Below are positions 40,940 to 48,680 of a DNA stretch of 48,680 nt, piece after piece; position 1 is the stretch's first letter; each line of letters begins with the position of its first letter. The stretch lies in assembly GCA_024103215.1 (NCBI GenBank), contig JAGFIY010000164.1, forward strand, positions 1-48,680. The letters are read 5' to 3'. The stretch is from Melioribacteraceae bacterium (lineage in GTDB: Bacteria > Bacteroidota > Ignavibacteria > Ignavibacteriales > Melioribacteraceae). Both the position numbers and the translations under genes were made by a program. Under the pieces are notes generated by a model. That model saw only the letters and a program-made list of their open reading frames with translations, was not told the origin of the DNA and did not search any database.

Positions 40940-43418
40940 ATTTCTGTTCAATTTTGTGTGGTATTTTTACAGAAAAAGTTGTGCCAAAATTTAATTTTGA
41001 TGTGACTTCGATTATTCCGTTATGATCTTGAACTATTTTCCGGGCTATGGTTAATCCCATTCCGGTTCCTTCTTTTTTCTTTGTAAAATAAGGCTCAAAT
41101 ATTTTTGATAATTCTTCTTCAGGAATTCCTTTTCCGTTATCGCTTATCAGAAATTCTACATATTTTTCATTTGGATCGGATATATGTTCAGCTAGATCGA
41201 CGGTGATACTAATAATTCCGTGTGAACCAACTGCATCAATTGCATTTTCAATCAGCAGATGAAAAAGCTGAACCATCTGGTTGGGATCCACCCATATTGT
41301 TTTTGCATCCTCACTAATTTCGGTGTTGAACTTCAAGTCGCTGTCGAAAAATATCTGGAAATTGTCCGCAGAATCTTCTATTAACTTTTTCGTATCAATC
41401 CACTGAAAGGATGGTTTATTAAGACTGCTGAATTTCAAAAAACTTTTTGTGAGATTTGTAATATGCTTTACCTCGGAGTGAATCATCTCAATATCATCGT
41501 TAATTAAATCCTTGTTCAATTCATGCAGCGAGTTAATTCGTGTTTTTAATGCAGTTAAATTCAATTGAATCGTCGAGAGGGGAGTTTTAATATCATGCGC
41601 TACTTTTTGTGATATACTTGCCCAAAGCGAATTCCGCTCTTTATGTATTTCTTCTGTTAGGTTCTGGATTTTTATTATGAAAGAATGTGGAATGTTAAAT
41701 AAAGTAAATAACGGAAGCACATTCACTTTGCCAACAAATTTATAATCACCTTTTGTGAATGAAATTTCCCTCGAAGTTTCTTTTTCCGTTTTAAAAGTCT
41801 CTTTAATGCAGTCAATTAAATCATAGTTGCCTTTGAAAATGTCAAATATATTTTCGCTTTTGTGAATGTGTAAATTAGGCGGAAGGTTATATACAACACT
41901 TTTGTTGAAAGACTTGATAGCCCCTTTGTAGTCTGTAATAATAAGTCCTAAGTTTATATCATCATAAGAGTAATTATAAGCTCCGGAAATTCTTGCGGCT
42001 TTGCTGAACGCTTTATGTAATAGAAGCAGAATCAGATAAAATAAAAATGAGGTAAGTAAAAAAGCCGGAACACGGTATTGTGCTAAAAGATTTTTGTGGA
42101 TTGAAAATACTTTGAGATTCTTGTCTGTTAGAATCAATAATTCAGAATTACTGTTTTTTACGTTTTTTATTAACTCCATATCTCGAATGGTGTTTTCCGA
42201 TTCATACGAAAACAATATTTCCAAATCATCCGTAAGTATAAAAACGTTTTTTTGATTTCTAACAAGAAGCTCTTTGCCATCGGATTCAAGAATATTGTCA
42301 AAGAGCTCAAAGGAATAATCATCTTTCCCAAGATTTAATGTATTTAATTTGTTAAAGTCGATATCATATTTATAAACAGCCGCGGCTGTTAAAATGTAAA
42401 AAAAATTATCAAACGGATTTGAGGTTTTGAAAAAATTCCTAATCCCCTCATTCCTTTCGAACTCTTTTTTATTTAAGATATTAAAATCGAAATCCATCAA
42501 CGCAAAAAATTCTTTAGGATCTTGATTCTTTCTGTTGGAAAATATCAGTAGAATCAAATCGCGGTTATTGTGTTTTACAATATCAAATTCAATTCCGTTT
42601 AAGAACTCGCCAATTTCTAATGATTCGTTAACAAATTCAAAATCTTGGTTTAATTTTATAAGCCAATTTGAATTATCGTGAATACCGGTTTTATCTCTTG
42701 TATTTCCCGATGAACCGGCACTCAGAACAATCTCGTTAATTCCGTCATCATTTGTATCGATAAAAACAAACTTTCCCACCGGTGCGGTTGTTTCAAATTT
42801 ATTGAGCAGTTCGCCGGTCAGAAAATCAAATTTATACAATCCGCGCGGGTGAATTGAATGTCCGGTAATCGGACTTAAGTACATCACATTTCTATCCAGC
42901 GATTCATCAAAAAGAATTTTGATTACTACCTTATTTAAGTCCCAGTAATCTGTTACAACAGAAGCAGGTTTTTTTATAATCGAAAATTCTTTTTTTAGAA
43001 ATCTCGAGTTTTTCAAATCTACAATACTGAGATAAAGCAGGGAATCATCCTTCGTAAAGAGAACCAGCTCCTCAAAATTATCGTCGTTTAAATCATAATT
43101 AAAAATTGAAGAGAAAAGAAAATGATTGCTGAAATTGAACTGTTCTTTCAGTTTACCGTTATCGTCATACTGATGAAAGAAATAATTTTCAGCTTCCAAA
43201 GCCTTTCCAAAATCGAATTTCTCATCAATCCCATTACGGTTTAAATCCAAGTAGGTGGAAAAAGTAAACTGATCGGCAATTCCGGAAGATATGAGTTTCG
43301 GTTCATACTTATTTGCAGAAGAGAGAAGCAGCAGGATAGTTAAAAAAGAAAATAGAACTGCTGCCGAGGCAAGAGTAAAATTTAGCTTAACATATCTTTT
43401 TCTTATGGAATTTATCAT
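40932..43418 (-). CDS. Sensor histidine kinase with large propeller-like extracytoplasmic domain
   Basis: 828 residues. One membrane helix (about 15-34), a 415-residue periplasmic sensor (35-449), a second helix (450-468), a PAS-like domain (about 485-590), HisKA with H608 in VAHDIKTPLSTIQ, N-box LIENAIDAV and ATP-binding DNGKGIPEEELSKIFEPYF plus GTGMGLTIARKIV. The sensor contains FG-GAP/VCBS-like elements such as DTNDDGINEIVLSAG and DLNDDNFEELVLF, calcium-binding-type loops of a beta-propeller. It forms an overlapping operon with the NtrC-type regulator. The ligand is unknown; a propeller sensor suggests polysaccharide, protein or envelope signals (inference). Confidence 0.9.
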   Translation of the reverse strand: MINSIRKRYVKLNFTLASAAVLFSFLTILLLLSSANKYEPKLISSGIADQFTFSTYLDLNRNGIDEKFDFGKALEAENYFFHQYDDNGKLKEQFNFSNHFLFSSIFNYDLNDDNFEELVLFTKDDSLLYLSIVDLKNSRFLKKEFSIIKKPASVVTDYWDLNKVVIKILFDESLDRNVMYLSPITGHSIHPRGLYKFDFLTGELLNKFETTAPVGKFVFIDTNDDGINEIVLSAGSSGNTRDKTGIHDNSNWLIKLNQDFEFVNESLEIGEFLNGIEFDIVKHNNRDLILLIFSNRKNQDPKEFFALMDFDFNILNKKEFERNEGIRNFFKTSNPFDNFFYILTAAAVYKYDIDFNKLNTLNLGKDDYSFELFDNILESDGKELLVRNQKNVFILTDDLEILFSYESENTIRDMELIKNVKNSNSELLILTDKNLKVFSIHKNLLAQYRVPAFLLTSFLFYLILLLLHKAFSKAARISGAYNYSYDDINLGLIITDYKGAIKSFNKSVVYNLPPNLHIHKSENIFDIFKGNYDLIDCIKETFKTEKETSREISFTKGDYKFVGKVNVLPLFTLFNIPHSFIIKIQNLTEEIHKERNSLWASISQKVAHDIKTPLSTIQLNLTALKTRINSLHELNKDLINDDIEMIHSEVKHITNLTKSFLKFSSLNKPSFQWIDTKKLIEDSADNFQIFFDSDLKFNTEISEDAKTIWVDPNQMVQLFHLLIENAIDAVGSHGIISITVDLAEHISDPNEKYVEFLISDNGKGIPEEELSKIFEPYFTKKKEGTGMGLTIARKIVQDHNGIIEVTSKLNFGTTFSVKIPHKIEQKYD

Positions 43419-43604
43419 CCCGTTAAAATTAGTTGTGTTTGCCCAGAGCGAAATATCTCAATCGAACTTAACCCAAAATACGAAAGAAAAGCAAAAGATA
43501 TGTTGAATATTTGAAACATGGTTTTAGGGAAATGTTGCAAAATAATCTGAATAATTAACATAAAATCATTCTTTCGTATGGAACGATTTCTGTTATTCAA
43601 TATG

Positions 43605-43613
43605 TGATATAAT
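43605..43613 (+). promoter_or_regulatory. Extended -10 promoter for the secreted repeat-protein gene
   Basis: TGATATAAT (43605-43613) is a perfect extended -10 element (TGn-TATAAT) without a good -35. Transcription would begin near 43620, about ten bases before the GGGAGG ribosome site (43630-43635). Confidence 0.5.
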
Positions 43614-43640
43614 CCAATATAAACTTTCTGGGAGGTTAAA

Positions 43641-45194
43641 TTGAAGCACTTCTTACCAATAATTTTTTTTATGATTTGCACGGTTCTTTTTGCACAGGAA
43701 GAAAGGTTAAACTTTTTTGAAAGCACCTTCAATTTAAATGATAACGATTTTCACTTTAGATCGAAGCACAATGAGGAAATAAAAGCCAAAAAAAATTCTA
43801 ATGGTTTCGATTGGAGCAGACAAGATGTAGAAGTATTTATTGATCAAGGATTTGCTTATGGAATGAATACAATACTCTATGAAAACGGAAAAATAAAAAC
43901 AAATCTTTTGCAGGTAAAGGTTTTTGATGAACTTAGCTCAAGTTATGTAGTACAAAACAGAAATTATGAAGAATACTCCTATACACAAGATGGTTCTTTC
44001 TCTGAAATTATTTCTTCAAATTGGACTAACAATGGATTAAGAGAAGAATACAGAAAAGCAGTATACATTTATGATGATCAGATGAAGCTCCAAGAGCAGT
44101 ACATATATAGAAAGGAGGATAGTGATTGGATTCCAATGTATAAACGCATATACACTTATGAAAATGATTTAATAATAAAAAGAATCGAACAAATAAATTT
44201 TGGGGACGGTTCTGACTGGATAAATGATCGTCAACACCTCTTTAATTATGATGAAAACGGAAACCGAATAGAATGGATTGATCAAAACTGGGATGGAGAA
44301 CAATTTGTGAACTCTAATAGGGAATTGATGACTTACGATGATTTCGACAAGTTAATTGAAGTAATTCGCCAACTATGGAGGGATGAGCAATATGTCAACT
44401 ATAGAAAATATAATCTTTCTTACAACTCGAATGATTTGGAAGAGATGGCTATTTATTACTACTGGGATCAAACAAATAGTATCTGGCTAAATGATACTAA
44501 GACTGAATATTTTTACAACGAACAAGACTTATTAATCGAAAGGTCATATTATCTGTGGGAGAATTCAGGGTGGAATGCGCATTTTACTAACTACACTGAG
44601 TATGGATCAGACCCTTTTATTGTTATTACAAGTCCATCTGCAGCCACGGAACTATCCCCTGACCAAAATATGTTTTATCTTGATTGGCTATCATTTAATG
44701 TCCAAAACATAGATATTGAATTCAGTTCTGATGCCGGACAGACTTGGAATTATATTGCCGAAAACACTCTTGCAAACCAACAGTACCTCTGGACTCTGCC
44801 TCAAAATAATCTTGATGACTGTAAACTAAGGTTTTCAGATTCCGATAATCCAGAAGTCTCTGTGGAAATGGATGGTACTTTTTCGATAAACCCGGTAACA
44901 AATATTGAAGACGATAATTATCAGATTAATCTAAAATTTAGATTAGACCAAAACTACCCTAATCCATTCAACCCAACCACAAAAATTATGTTTTCAATTG
45001 CGAAAACCGGTTTTGTTAACCTTAGTATATACGACAATTTAGGACAAAAAGTAAAAGAATTAGTAAATGAAAATAAATCAGCAGGGCAGTATACCGCAGA
45101 ATTTGAAGGATCCGGATTAGCAAGTGGAATTTACTACTATAAACTGGAAGCAGGAAATTATACTGAAGTGAAAAAGATGATATTGTTGAGATAA
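43641..45194 (+). CDS. T9SS-sorted surface protein with YD-like repeats
   Basis: 517 residues: signal peptide (1-19, ending LFAQ), then about 300 residues of tyrosine/aspartate-rich repeats, each near 40 residues, of the form YDENGNRIEWI, YDDFDKLIEVI, YNSNDLEEMAI and YNEQDLLIERS. These resemble RHS/YD-type strands that wrap a beta-solenoid or shell. An Ig-like domain follows (about 330-415, ITSPSAATELSPDQNMFYLD). The T9SS type A sorting domain (about 430-517) contains LDQNYPNPFNPTTKI and ends KKMILLR. The start is TTG 43641 with GGGAGG 5 bases upstream. Function is unknown: a surface structural or adhesion role is inference. The next T9SS gene follows after 22 bases. Confidence 0.8.
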   Translation: MKHFLPIIFFMICTVLFAQEERLNFFESTFNLNDNDFHFRSKHNEEIKAKKNSNGFDWSRQDVEVFIDQGFAYGMNTILYENGKIKTNLLQVKVFDELSSSYVVQNRNYEEYSYTQDGSFSEIISSNWTNNGLREEYRKAVYIYDDQMKLQEQYIYRKEDSDWIPMYKRIYTYENDLIIKRIEQINFGDGSDWINDRQHLFNYDENGNRIEWIDQNWDGEQFVNSNRELMTYDDFDKLIEVIRQLWRDEQYVNYRKYNLSYNSNDLEEMAIYYYWDQTNSIWLNDTKTEYFYNEQDLLIERSYYLWENSGWNAHFTNYTEYGSDPFIVITSPSAATELSPDQNMFYLDWLSFNVQNIDIEFSSDAGQTWNYIAENTLANQQYLWTLPQNNLDDCKLRFSDSDNPEVSVEMDGTFSINPVTNIEDDNYQINLKFRLDQNYPNPFNPTTKIMFSIAKTGFVNLSIYDNLGQKVKELVNENKSAGQYTAEFEGSGLASGIYYYKLEAGNYTEVKKMILLR

Positions 45195-45216
45195 ATATTT
45201 ACTAAGGAGAGTGTAA

Positions 45217-46998
45217 ATGAAAATAATAATAGTTCTTGTAGTTTTTTCGACAATATTATATTCTCAATCAAATCAAATACTAATTGATGAAAATTTTGAT
45301 GATTGGAATAATATTGAAACATTCATCGAAGACCCGGTTGATGATCTTTCTTTAGGAATAGATTTTCTAAAACTATGGGTCACGAATGATGCAAAATATC
45401 TCTACATAAGAATTGATATCGATCAAGAGATTAATCTTCAAAACGATCCGCTTTTTTCTTTGAATATTGATCTGGACAATAATCTTGAAACCGGTTTACA
45501 CGTACTGGACATGGGAAGTGATATTCTCTACATATTCGGTGAAAGACATATTTCAACCTTTGGTGATAATGGCAGATTTGTTTTCCCCGCAGAAATTGGA
45601 TTTGTATTTGCACCGACAGTTTCTTCTACATCCTTTGAAATGGCGATTTCTTTGGAAGCAATGATTGATGGTGAGAGTCTGTTTACTTCTGAGAACATAA
45701 AAATAGCTTTTATGAGTACGGAAGAGGAAGGAGATATTGTTCCAAACGATCAAGCATATAATTATAAAATCGATTTCTCTGCAGGAACAAATTATCCAAG
45801 TTATTCTTTACAAAAAAACTCCAACACTGATTTTCGACTTCTAACTTACAATGTACTTTTTGATTATATGTTTCATCCTGACGTAGAAGATGAACATAGA
45901 AGGATATTAAATGCAATTAAACCGGATATAATAGCTTTCCAAGAAATTTTCAACCATTGGTCATTTCAAATTAAAGATAAGATAGAAGACTTTTTGCCCT
46001 CTGGAGAAAATGAGCAATGGTACTGTGCAAGAATAGAGGATCTTGATACGAATGATGTATTTAAAAGCGATTTAGCACTAGTCAGCAGATATCCCATATT
46101 AGATATTTTTGCAATTCCTGGCCATGATCCATCCAGTAAAGAAAACAGTGCTTTCTTAATTGATCTACCCAATAATGAAGAACATTTGCTCATTTTCAAT
46201 ATACATCCTCCCGCAGGAGATCAAATAGAAGAACGTACAGGTGATCTAGATAGAATTATGGCTTTTCTCAAAGATGCTAAATCTCCAGGGGGAGATATTA
46301 CTATTTCGCAAAATTCTCCATTCATTATTACCGGGGATTTCAACCTTGTTAGGTACGCCTATCAAAGAGATATTGTACTTTTGGGTGATATTCAAGATAA
46401 TATCACATTCGGGGAGGATTTTGATCCTGATTGGGATGGAACCCCTTTTGCCGATGCAAAGCCATACGCAACAAATACACCATTTGTTTTTACTTGGACT
46501 TGGGATGCCGAGAGGTTTGCTCCAGGTAGATTAGATTATGTAGTTTACTCAGATTATACTCTAAACCTTGAAAATTCATTTACTTTGTTCACAAGAGCAT
46601 TACCCTCAGATACTCTTGAGTTTTACAATCTTGAAAAGGAAGATGTCAATACAGTTAGTGATCATTTACCTGTAGTAGCGGATTTTTCAATTAATTCATC
46701 AGTAGATGTAGATTTTCAAGAAATTGAAATAATAAAGGAGCTTAATCTTGAACAAAACTTTCCAAATCCATTTAATCCGACAACCCGAATAACGTATGTT
46801 ATTCCGAAATCGAGTTTTGTAAAATTGAATGTTTATAATATTCTTGGACAAAATGTGTATGAATTAGTTAATTCATACCAAGCTGCAGGTGAGTTCACCG
46901 TAGAATTTGACGGATCATCTTTATCGAGTGGTGTCTACTTATACAGGCTTGAATCGGAAGGTTATTGTGTAACAAAAAAAATGATACTTCTACGTTAA
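45217..46998 (+). CDS. T9SS-sorted endonuclease/exonuclease/phosphatase-family protein
   Basis: 593 residues. Signal peptide (1-17), an N-terminal carbohydrate-binding-like or DOMON-like beta domain (about 20-185, DENFDDWNNIETFIEDP, LWVTNDAKYLYIRIDI), and an endonuclease/exonuclease/phosphatase domain (about 203-495). The latter has LLTYNVLF, PDIIAFQEIF, IFNIHPPAG, FIITGDFNLV and VSDHLPVVADF, the last three carrying the catalytic His, Asp/Asn and Asp-His pairs. The T9SS sorting domain (about 512-593) has LEQNFPNPFNPTTRI. It is probably a secreted nuclease or phosphodiesterase for scavenging DNA or phosphate; the family also includes sphingomyelinases. GGAG precedes the ATG. It follows the repeat-protein gene by 22 bases and ends before a hairpin. 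Confidence 0.85.
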   Translation: MKIIIVLVVFSTILYSQSNQILIDENFDDWNNIETFIEDPVDDLSLGIDFLKLWVTNDAKYLYIRIDIDQEINLQNDPLFSLNIDLDNNLETGLHVLDMGSDILYIFGERHISTFGDNGRFVFPAEIGFVFAPTVSSTSFEMAISLEAMIDGESLFTSENIKIAFMSTEEEGDIVPNDQAYNYKIDFSAGTNYPSYSLQKNSNTDFRLLTYNVLFDYMFHPDVEDEHRRILNAIKPDIIAFQEIFNHWSFQIKDKIEDFLPSGENEQWYCARIEDLDTNDVFKSDLALVSRYPILDIFAIPGHDPSSKENSAFLIDLPNNEEHLLIFNIHPPAGDQIEERTGDLDRIMAFLKDAKSPGGDITISQNSPFIITGDFNLVRYAYQRDIVLLGDIQDNITFGEDFDPDWDGTPFADAKPYATNTPFVFTWTWDAERFAPGRLDYVVYSDYTLNLENSFTLFTRALPSDTLEFYNLEKEDVNTVSDHLPVVADFSINSSVDVDFQEIEIIKELNLEQNFPNPFNPTTRITYVIPKSSFVKLNVYNILGQNVYELVNSYQAAGEFTVEFDGSSLSSGVYLYRLESEGYCVTKKMILLR

Positions 46999-47052
46999 TT
47001 TTGCATTGACGTTCAACTATAATTTCCCAGCTTTCCCGAGGCTGTGAAAAAA

Positions 47053-47080
47053 TGAGGACAGTGTTTTAATGCTGTCCTCA
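47053..47080 (+). terminator. Hairpin terminator after the T9SS gene pair
   Basis: TGAGGACAG (47053-47061) and CTGTCCTCA (47072-47080) form a perfect 9-bp stem with a 10-base loop, 55 bases after the upstream stop codon. The downstream sequence is CT-rich. Confidence 0.6.
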
Positions 47081-47243
47081 CTCTCCTTATAATAGAATAA
47101 TAACTCCTTTTTTTAGAATAGAATGTGTCATAAACTCAAAACATTCATAAATAATTTTTATTCTTATATAAAAATGATTGATTTGATTTATCATTTTTTA
47201 TTAATGAAATTGTCACTTAGGAAATCATTTGCTATTATATAAC

Positions 47244-47681
47244 ATGGAAACAACTAGTTCGATACAGGCAGTCAAAAAAGGAATATTACTTTCTCTTGGA
47301 ATTATTCTAACCGGGATCGGGATTATTGGAATTTTTCTGCCCATACTTCCAACTACAATATTTCTAATACTTGCTTCTATCTGTTTTATGAAGAGTTCGA
47401 AGCGAATGAACGATTGGCTTGTAAACCATAAGTATTTAGGGCAGTATATTAAAGCTTACCGAAATAATACAGGCATGACAGTTAAATCAAAAATTACTTC
47501 GATTGTTATGTTGTGGATATCCATAAGTATTTCCGGGTTATATTTTACCGATAGTACGCCCGTTCGTTTACTTCTGCTTTTAATCGCTGCCGGGGTTACA
47601 ATTCATTTAATTACAATTAAAACAGCAAATTCAGTTAGTGTTAAAAAATCAAAAAAACTAAAGGAGGATTTTAATGAGTAA
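47244..47681 (+). CDS. DUF454 (YbaN-like) inner-membrane protein
   Basis: 145 residues with about four hydrophobic segments. The DUF454 signature is clear: [20 protein letters not shown], then [20 protein letters not shown] and [10 protein letters not shown]. The function of the family is unknown. ATG 47244 is preferred; an in-frame TTG at 47229 adds five residues, and neither has a clear ribosome site. The stop codon overlaps the catalase start (ATGAGTAA), so it is cotranscribed and translationally coupled with the catalase gene, which hints at a role in oxidative or haem-related stress (inference). Confidence 0.85.
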   Translation: METTSSIQAVKKGILLSLGIILTGIGIIGIFLPILPTTIFLILASICFMKSSKRMNDWLVNHKYLGQYIKAYRNNTGMTVKSKITSIVMLWISISISGLYFTDSTPVRLLLLLIAAGVTIHLITIKTANSVSVKKSKKLKEDFNE

Positions 47682-48680
47682 GGAAAAAAAGAAGCTCACT
47701 ACTGCTCACGGCAGTCCGGTTGGGGACAGCCAAAATTCATTAACTGCGGGCAAACGAGGTCCGCTTCTTCTTCAGGATTATCAACTTTTAGAAGAAATGG
47801 CAACTTTTAACCGCGAACGCGTACCAGAAAGAGTTGTTCACGCAAAAGGATCCGGTGCGTTCGGAACTTTCAAGGTTACTAATGATATTACAAAGTACAC
47901 AAAGGCAAGTGTCTTTTCTAAAATCGGAAAAGAAACAGAAGTGCTTGCCCGATTTTCAACAGTCGCTGGTGAGCGTGGAGCTGCCGACGCCGAAAGAGAC
48001 GTTAGAGGTTTCGCCGTTAAATTTTATACCGACGAAGGCAACTGGGATATGGTTGGTAACAACACACCTGTCTTTTTTGTGAGAGATCCTTATAAGTTCG
48101 ACGATTTTATTCACACTCAGAAGAGAGATCCCAGAACAAATATGCGTTCAAATACTGCAATGTGGGATTTTTGGTCATTAAGTCCCGAAAGCTTGCACCA
48201 GGTGACCATCTTGATGAGCGACAGAGGGCTTCCCCAAGGCTATCGCCACGTTAACGGATACAGCAGTCATACTTACAGCTTCATAAATAAAAACAATGAA
48301 AGATTTTATATGAAGCTTCATTTCAAAACTCAGCAGGGAATTAAAACCTGGACAAACGAAGAAGCGGAAAAAATTGTGGGTAAAGACAGGGAAAGCTCAC
48401 AACGTGATCTTTACGAAGCAATAGAAAAAGGCGATTATCCGAAGTGGAAAGTTTACGCTCAAGTTATGCCCGAAGCGGAAGCAGAAACATATAAAATAAA
48501 TCCGTTCGATCTGACAAAAGTGTGGCCTCATGCAGATTATCCTCTGCACGAAATAGGTGTGATGGAACTTAATAGAAATCCCGAAAACTATTTTGCAGAA
48601 ATTGAGCAGGCAACGTTCGAACCTTCCAATATAGTTCCGGGAATTGGGTTCTCACCGGATAAAATGCTTCAGGCAAGAAT
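47674..48680 (+). CDS. katA: Haem catalase, N-terminal 335 residues (partial)
   Basis: The gene runs off the right edge. The visible part is a clade-3-like monofunctional catalase, which converts hydrogen peroxide to water and oxygen: [20 protein letters not shown], the catalytic histidine in [12 protein letters not shown], distal-pocket [10 protein letters not shown] with its asparagine, and [14 protein letters not shown]. The proximal haem-ligand tyrosine (RxFxYxDxxxxR) lies beyond the window. AAGGAGGA (47661-47668) is 5 bases before the ATG, a very strong ribosome site. The start overlaps the DUF454 stop by 8 bases. With the cbb3 oxidase elsewhere in the window it points to a microaerobic lifestyle with peroxide defence. 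Confidence 0.94.
   Translation, partial: MSKEKKKLTTAHGSPVGDSQNSLTAGKRGPLLLQDYQLLEEMATFNRERVPERVVHAKGSGAFGTFKVTNDITKYTKASVFSKIGKETEVLARFSTVAGERGAADAERDVRGFAVKFYTDEGNWDMVGNNTPVFFVRDPYKFDDFIHTQKRDPRTNMRSNTAMWDFWSLSPESLHQVTILMSDRGLPQGYRHVNGYSSHTYSFINKNNERFYMKLHFKTQQGIKTWTNEEAEKIVGKDRESSQRDLYEAIEKGDYPKWKVYAQVMPEAEAETYKINPFDLTKVWPHADYPLHEIGVMELNRNPENYFAEIEQATFEPSNIVPGIGFSPDKMLQAR

Noticed and set aside
40932-43640. Sigma54 promoter (GG-N10-GC) near 43520-43540 ahead of the secreted protein gene
   Set aside because: GG and GC pairs are present but at wrong spacing; an extended -10 element nearer the gene explains expression better.
45431-45916. Several minus-strand frames of 60-68 residues inside the secreted nuclease gene
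   Set aside because: Consecutive short antisense frames are expected in this AT-rich gene and none has a start signal or motif.

Overview
The window looks like a chromosomal segment of an Ignavibacteria-type bacterium (Bacteroidota/Chlorobi group). Three secreted proteins end in the type IX secretion (T9SS) sorting domain with the N-Y/F-P-N-P-F-N-P signature. The cbb3 oxidase has fused CcoN-CcoO subunits, the DNA is AT-rich, and several genes appear to start at TTG. This placement is inferred from protein features; no rRNA is present. I saw no rRNA, tRNA, CRISPR array, insertion sequence or prophage.

Layout. 1-275: start of a membrane-anchored AraC-like regulator, running off the left edge. 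464-4040: a T9SS-sorted cyclophilin and a DeaD/CsdA-type RNA helicase with a structured leader. 4157-10185: an ATP-grasp ligase divergent from a C39-like cysteine protease, then an isochorismatase-fold hydrolase, an SdiA-regulated-type beta-propeller, and an exported protein joining a kinase-like domain to an Omp85 barrel. 10182-13984 (minus): an overlapping operon of an HD/Pycsar-effector-like membrane protein, SixA and polyphosphate kinase. 14256-16378: a TauE/SafE permease behind a clear sigma70 promoter with overlapping inverted repeats, a PAP2 phosphatase and a Nudix protein. 16375-24845 (minus): a complete cbb3 oxidase cluster, ccoI-ccoS-ccoNO-ccoQ-ccoP, a hairpin, then ccoG-ccoH and a SafE/DsbD-like protein.

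25151-26937: Na/phosphate cotransporter plus PhoU behind a Pho-box-like direct repeat, ended by a strong terminator. 26984-28919: a membrane protein with an odd start site, an SDR dehydrogenase and TsaC/Sua5. 29198-31400: queC and queF, separated by an overlapping two-gene cassette (a small acidic protein and a PD-(D/E)XK nuclease-like protein). 31635-37393: a tyrosine phenol-lyase (by diagnostic residues rather than tryptophanase), GlnD, glutamate racemase, an ADP-ribose-type Nudix enzyme and a DUF1232 protein. 37393-43418 (minus): an S9 peptidase and a two-component system (propeller-sensor histidine kinase plus NtrC-type regulator). 43641-46998: two T9SS-sorted secreted proteins. 47244-48680: a DUF454 membrane protein and a catalase cut by the right edge.

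Phosphate chemistry recurs (PPK, SixA, PAP2, Na/Pi-PhoU, kinase-like Omp85, GlnD), alongside microaerobic respiration and a secreted T9SS repertoire. Most content is core-like. The best candidates for something undescribed are the queC/queF cassette, the kinase-like/Omp85 fusion, the HD-Pycsar/SixA/PPK operon and the ATP-grasp/C39 pair.
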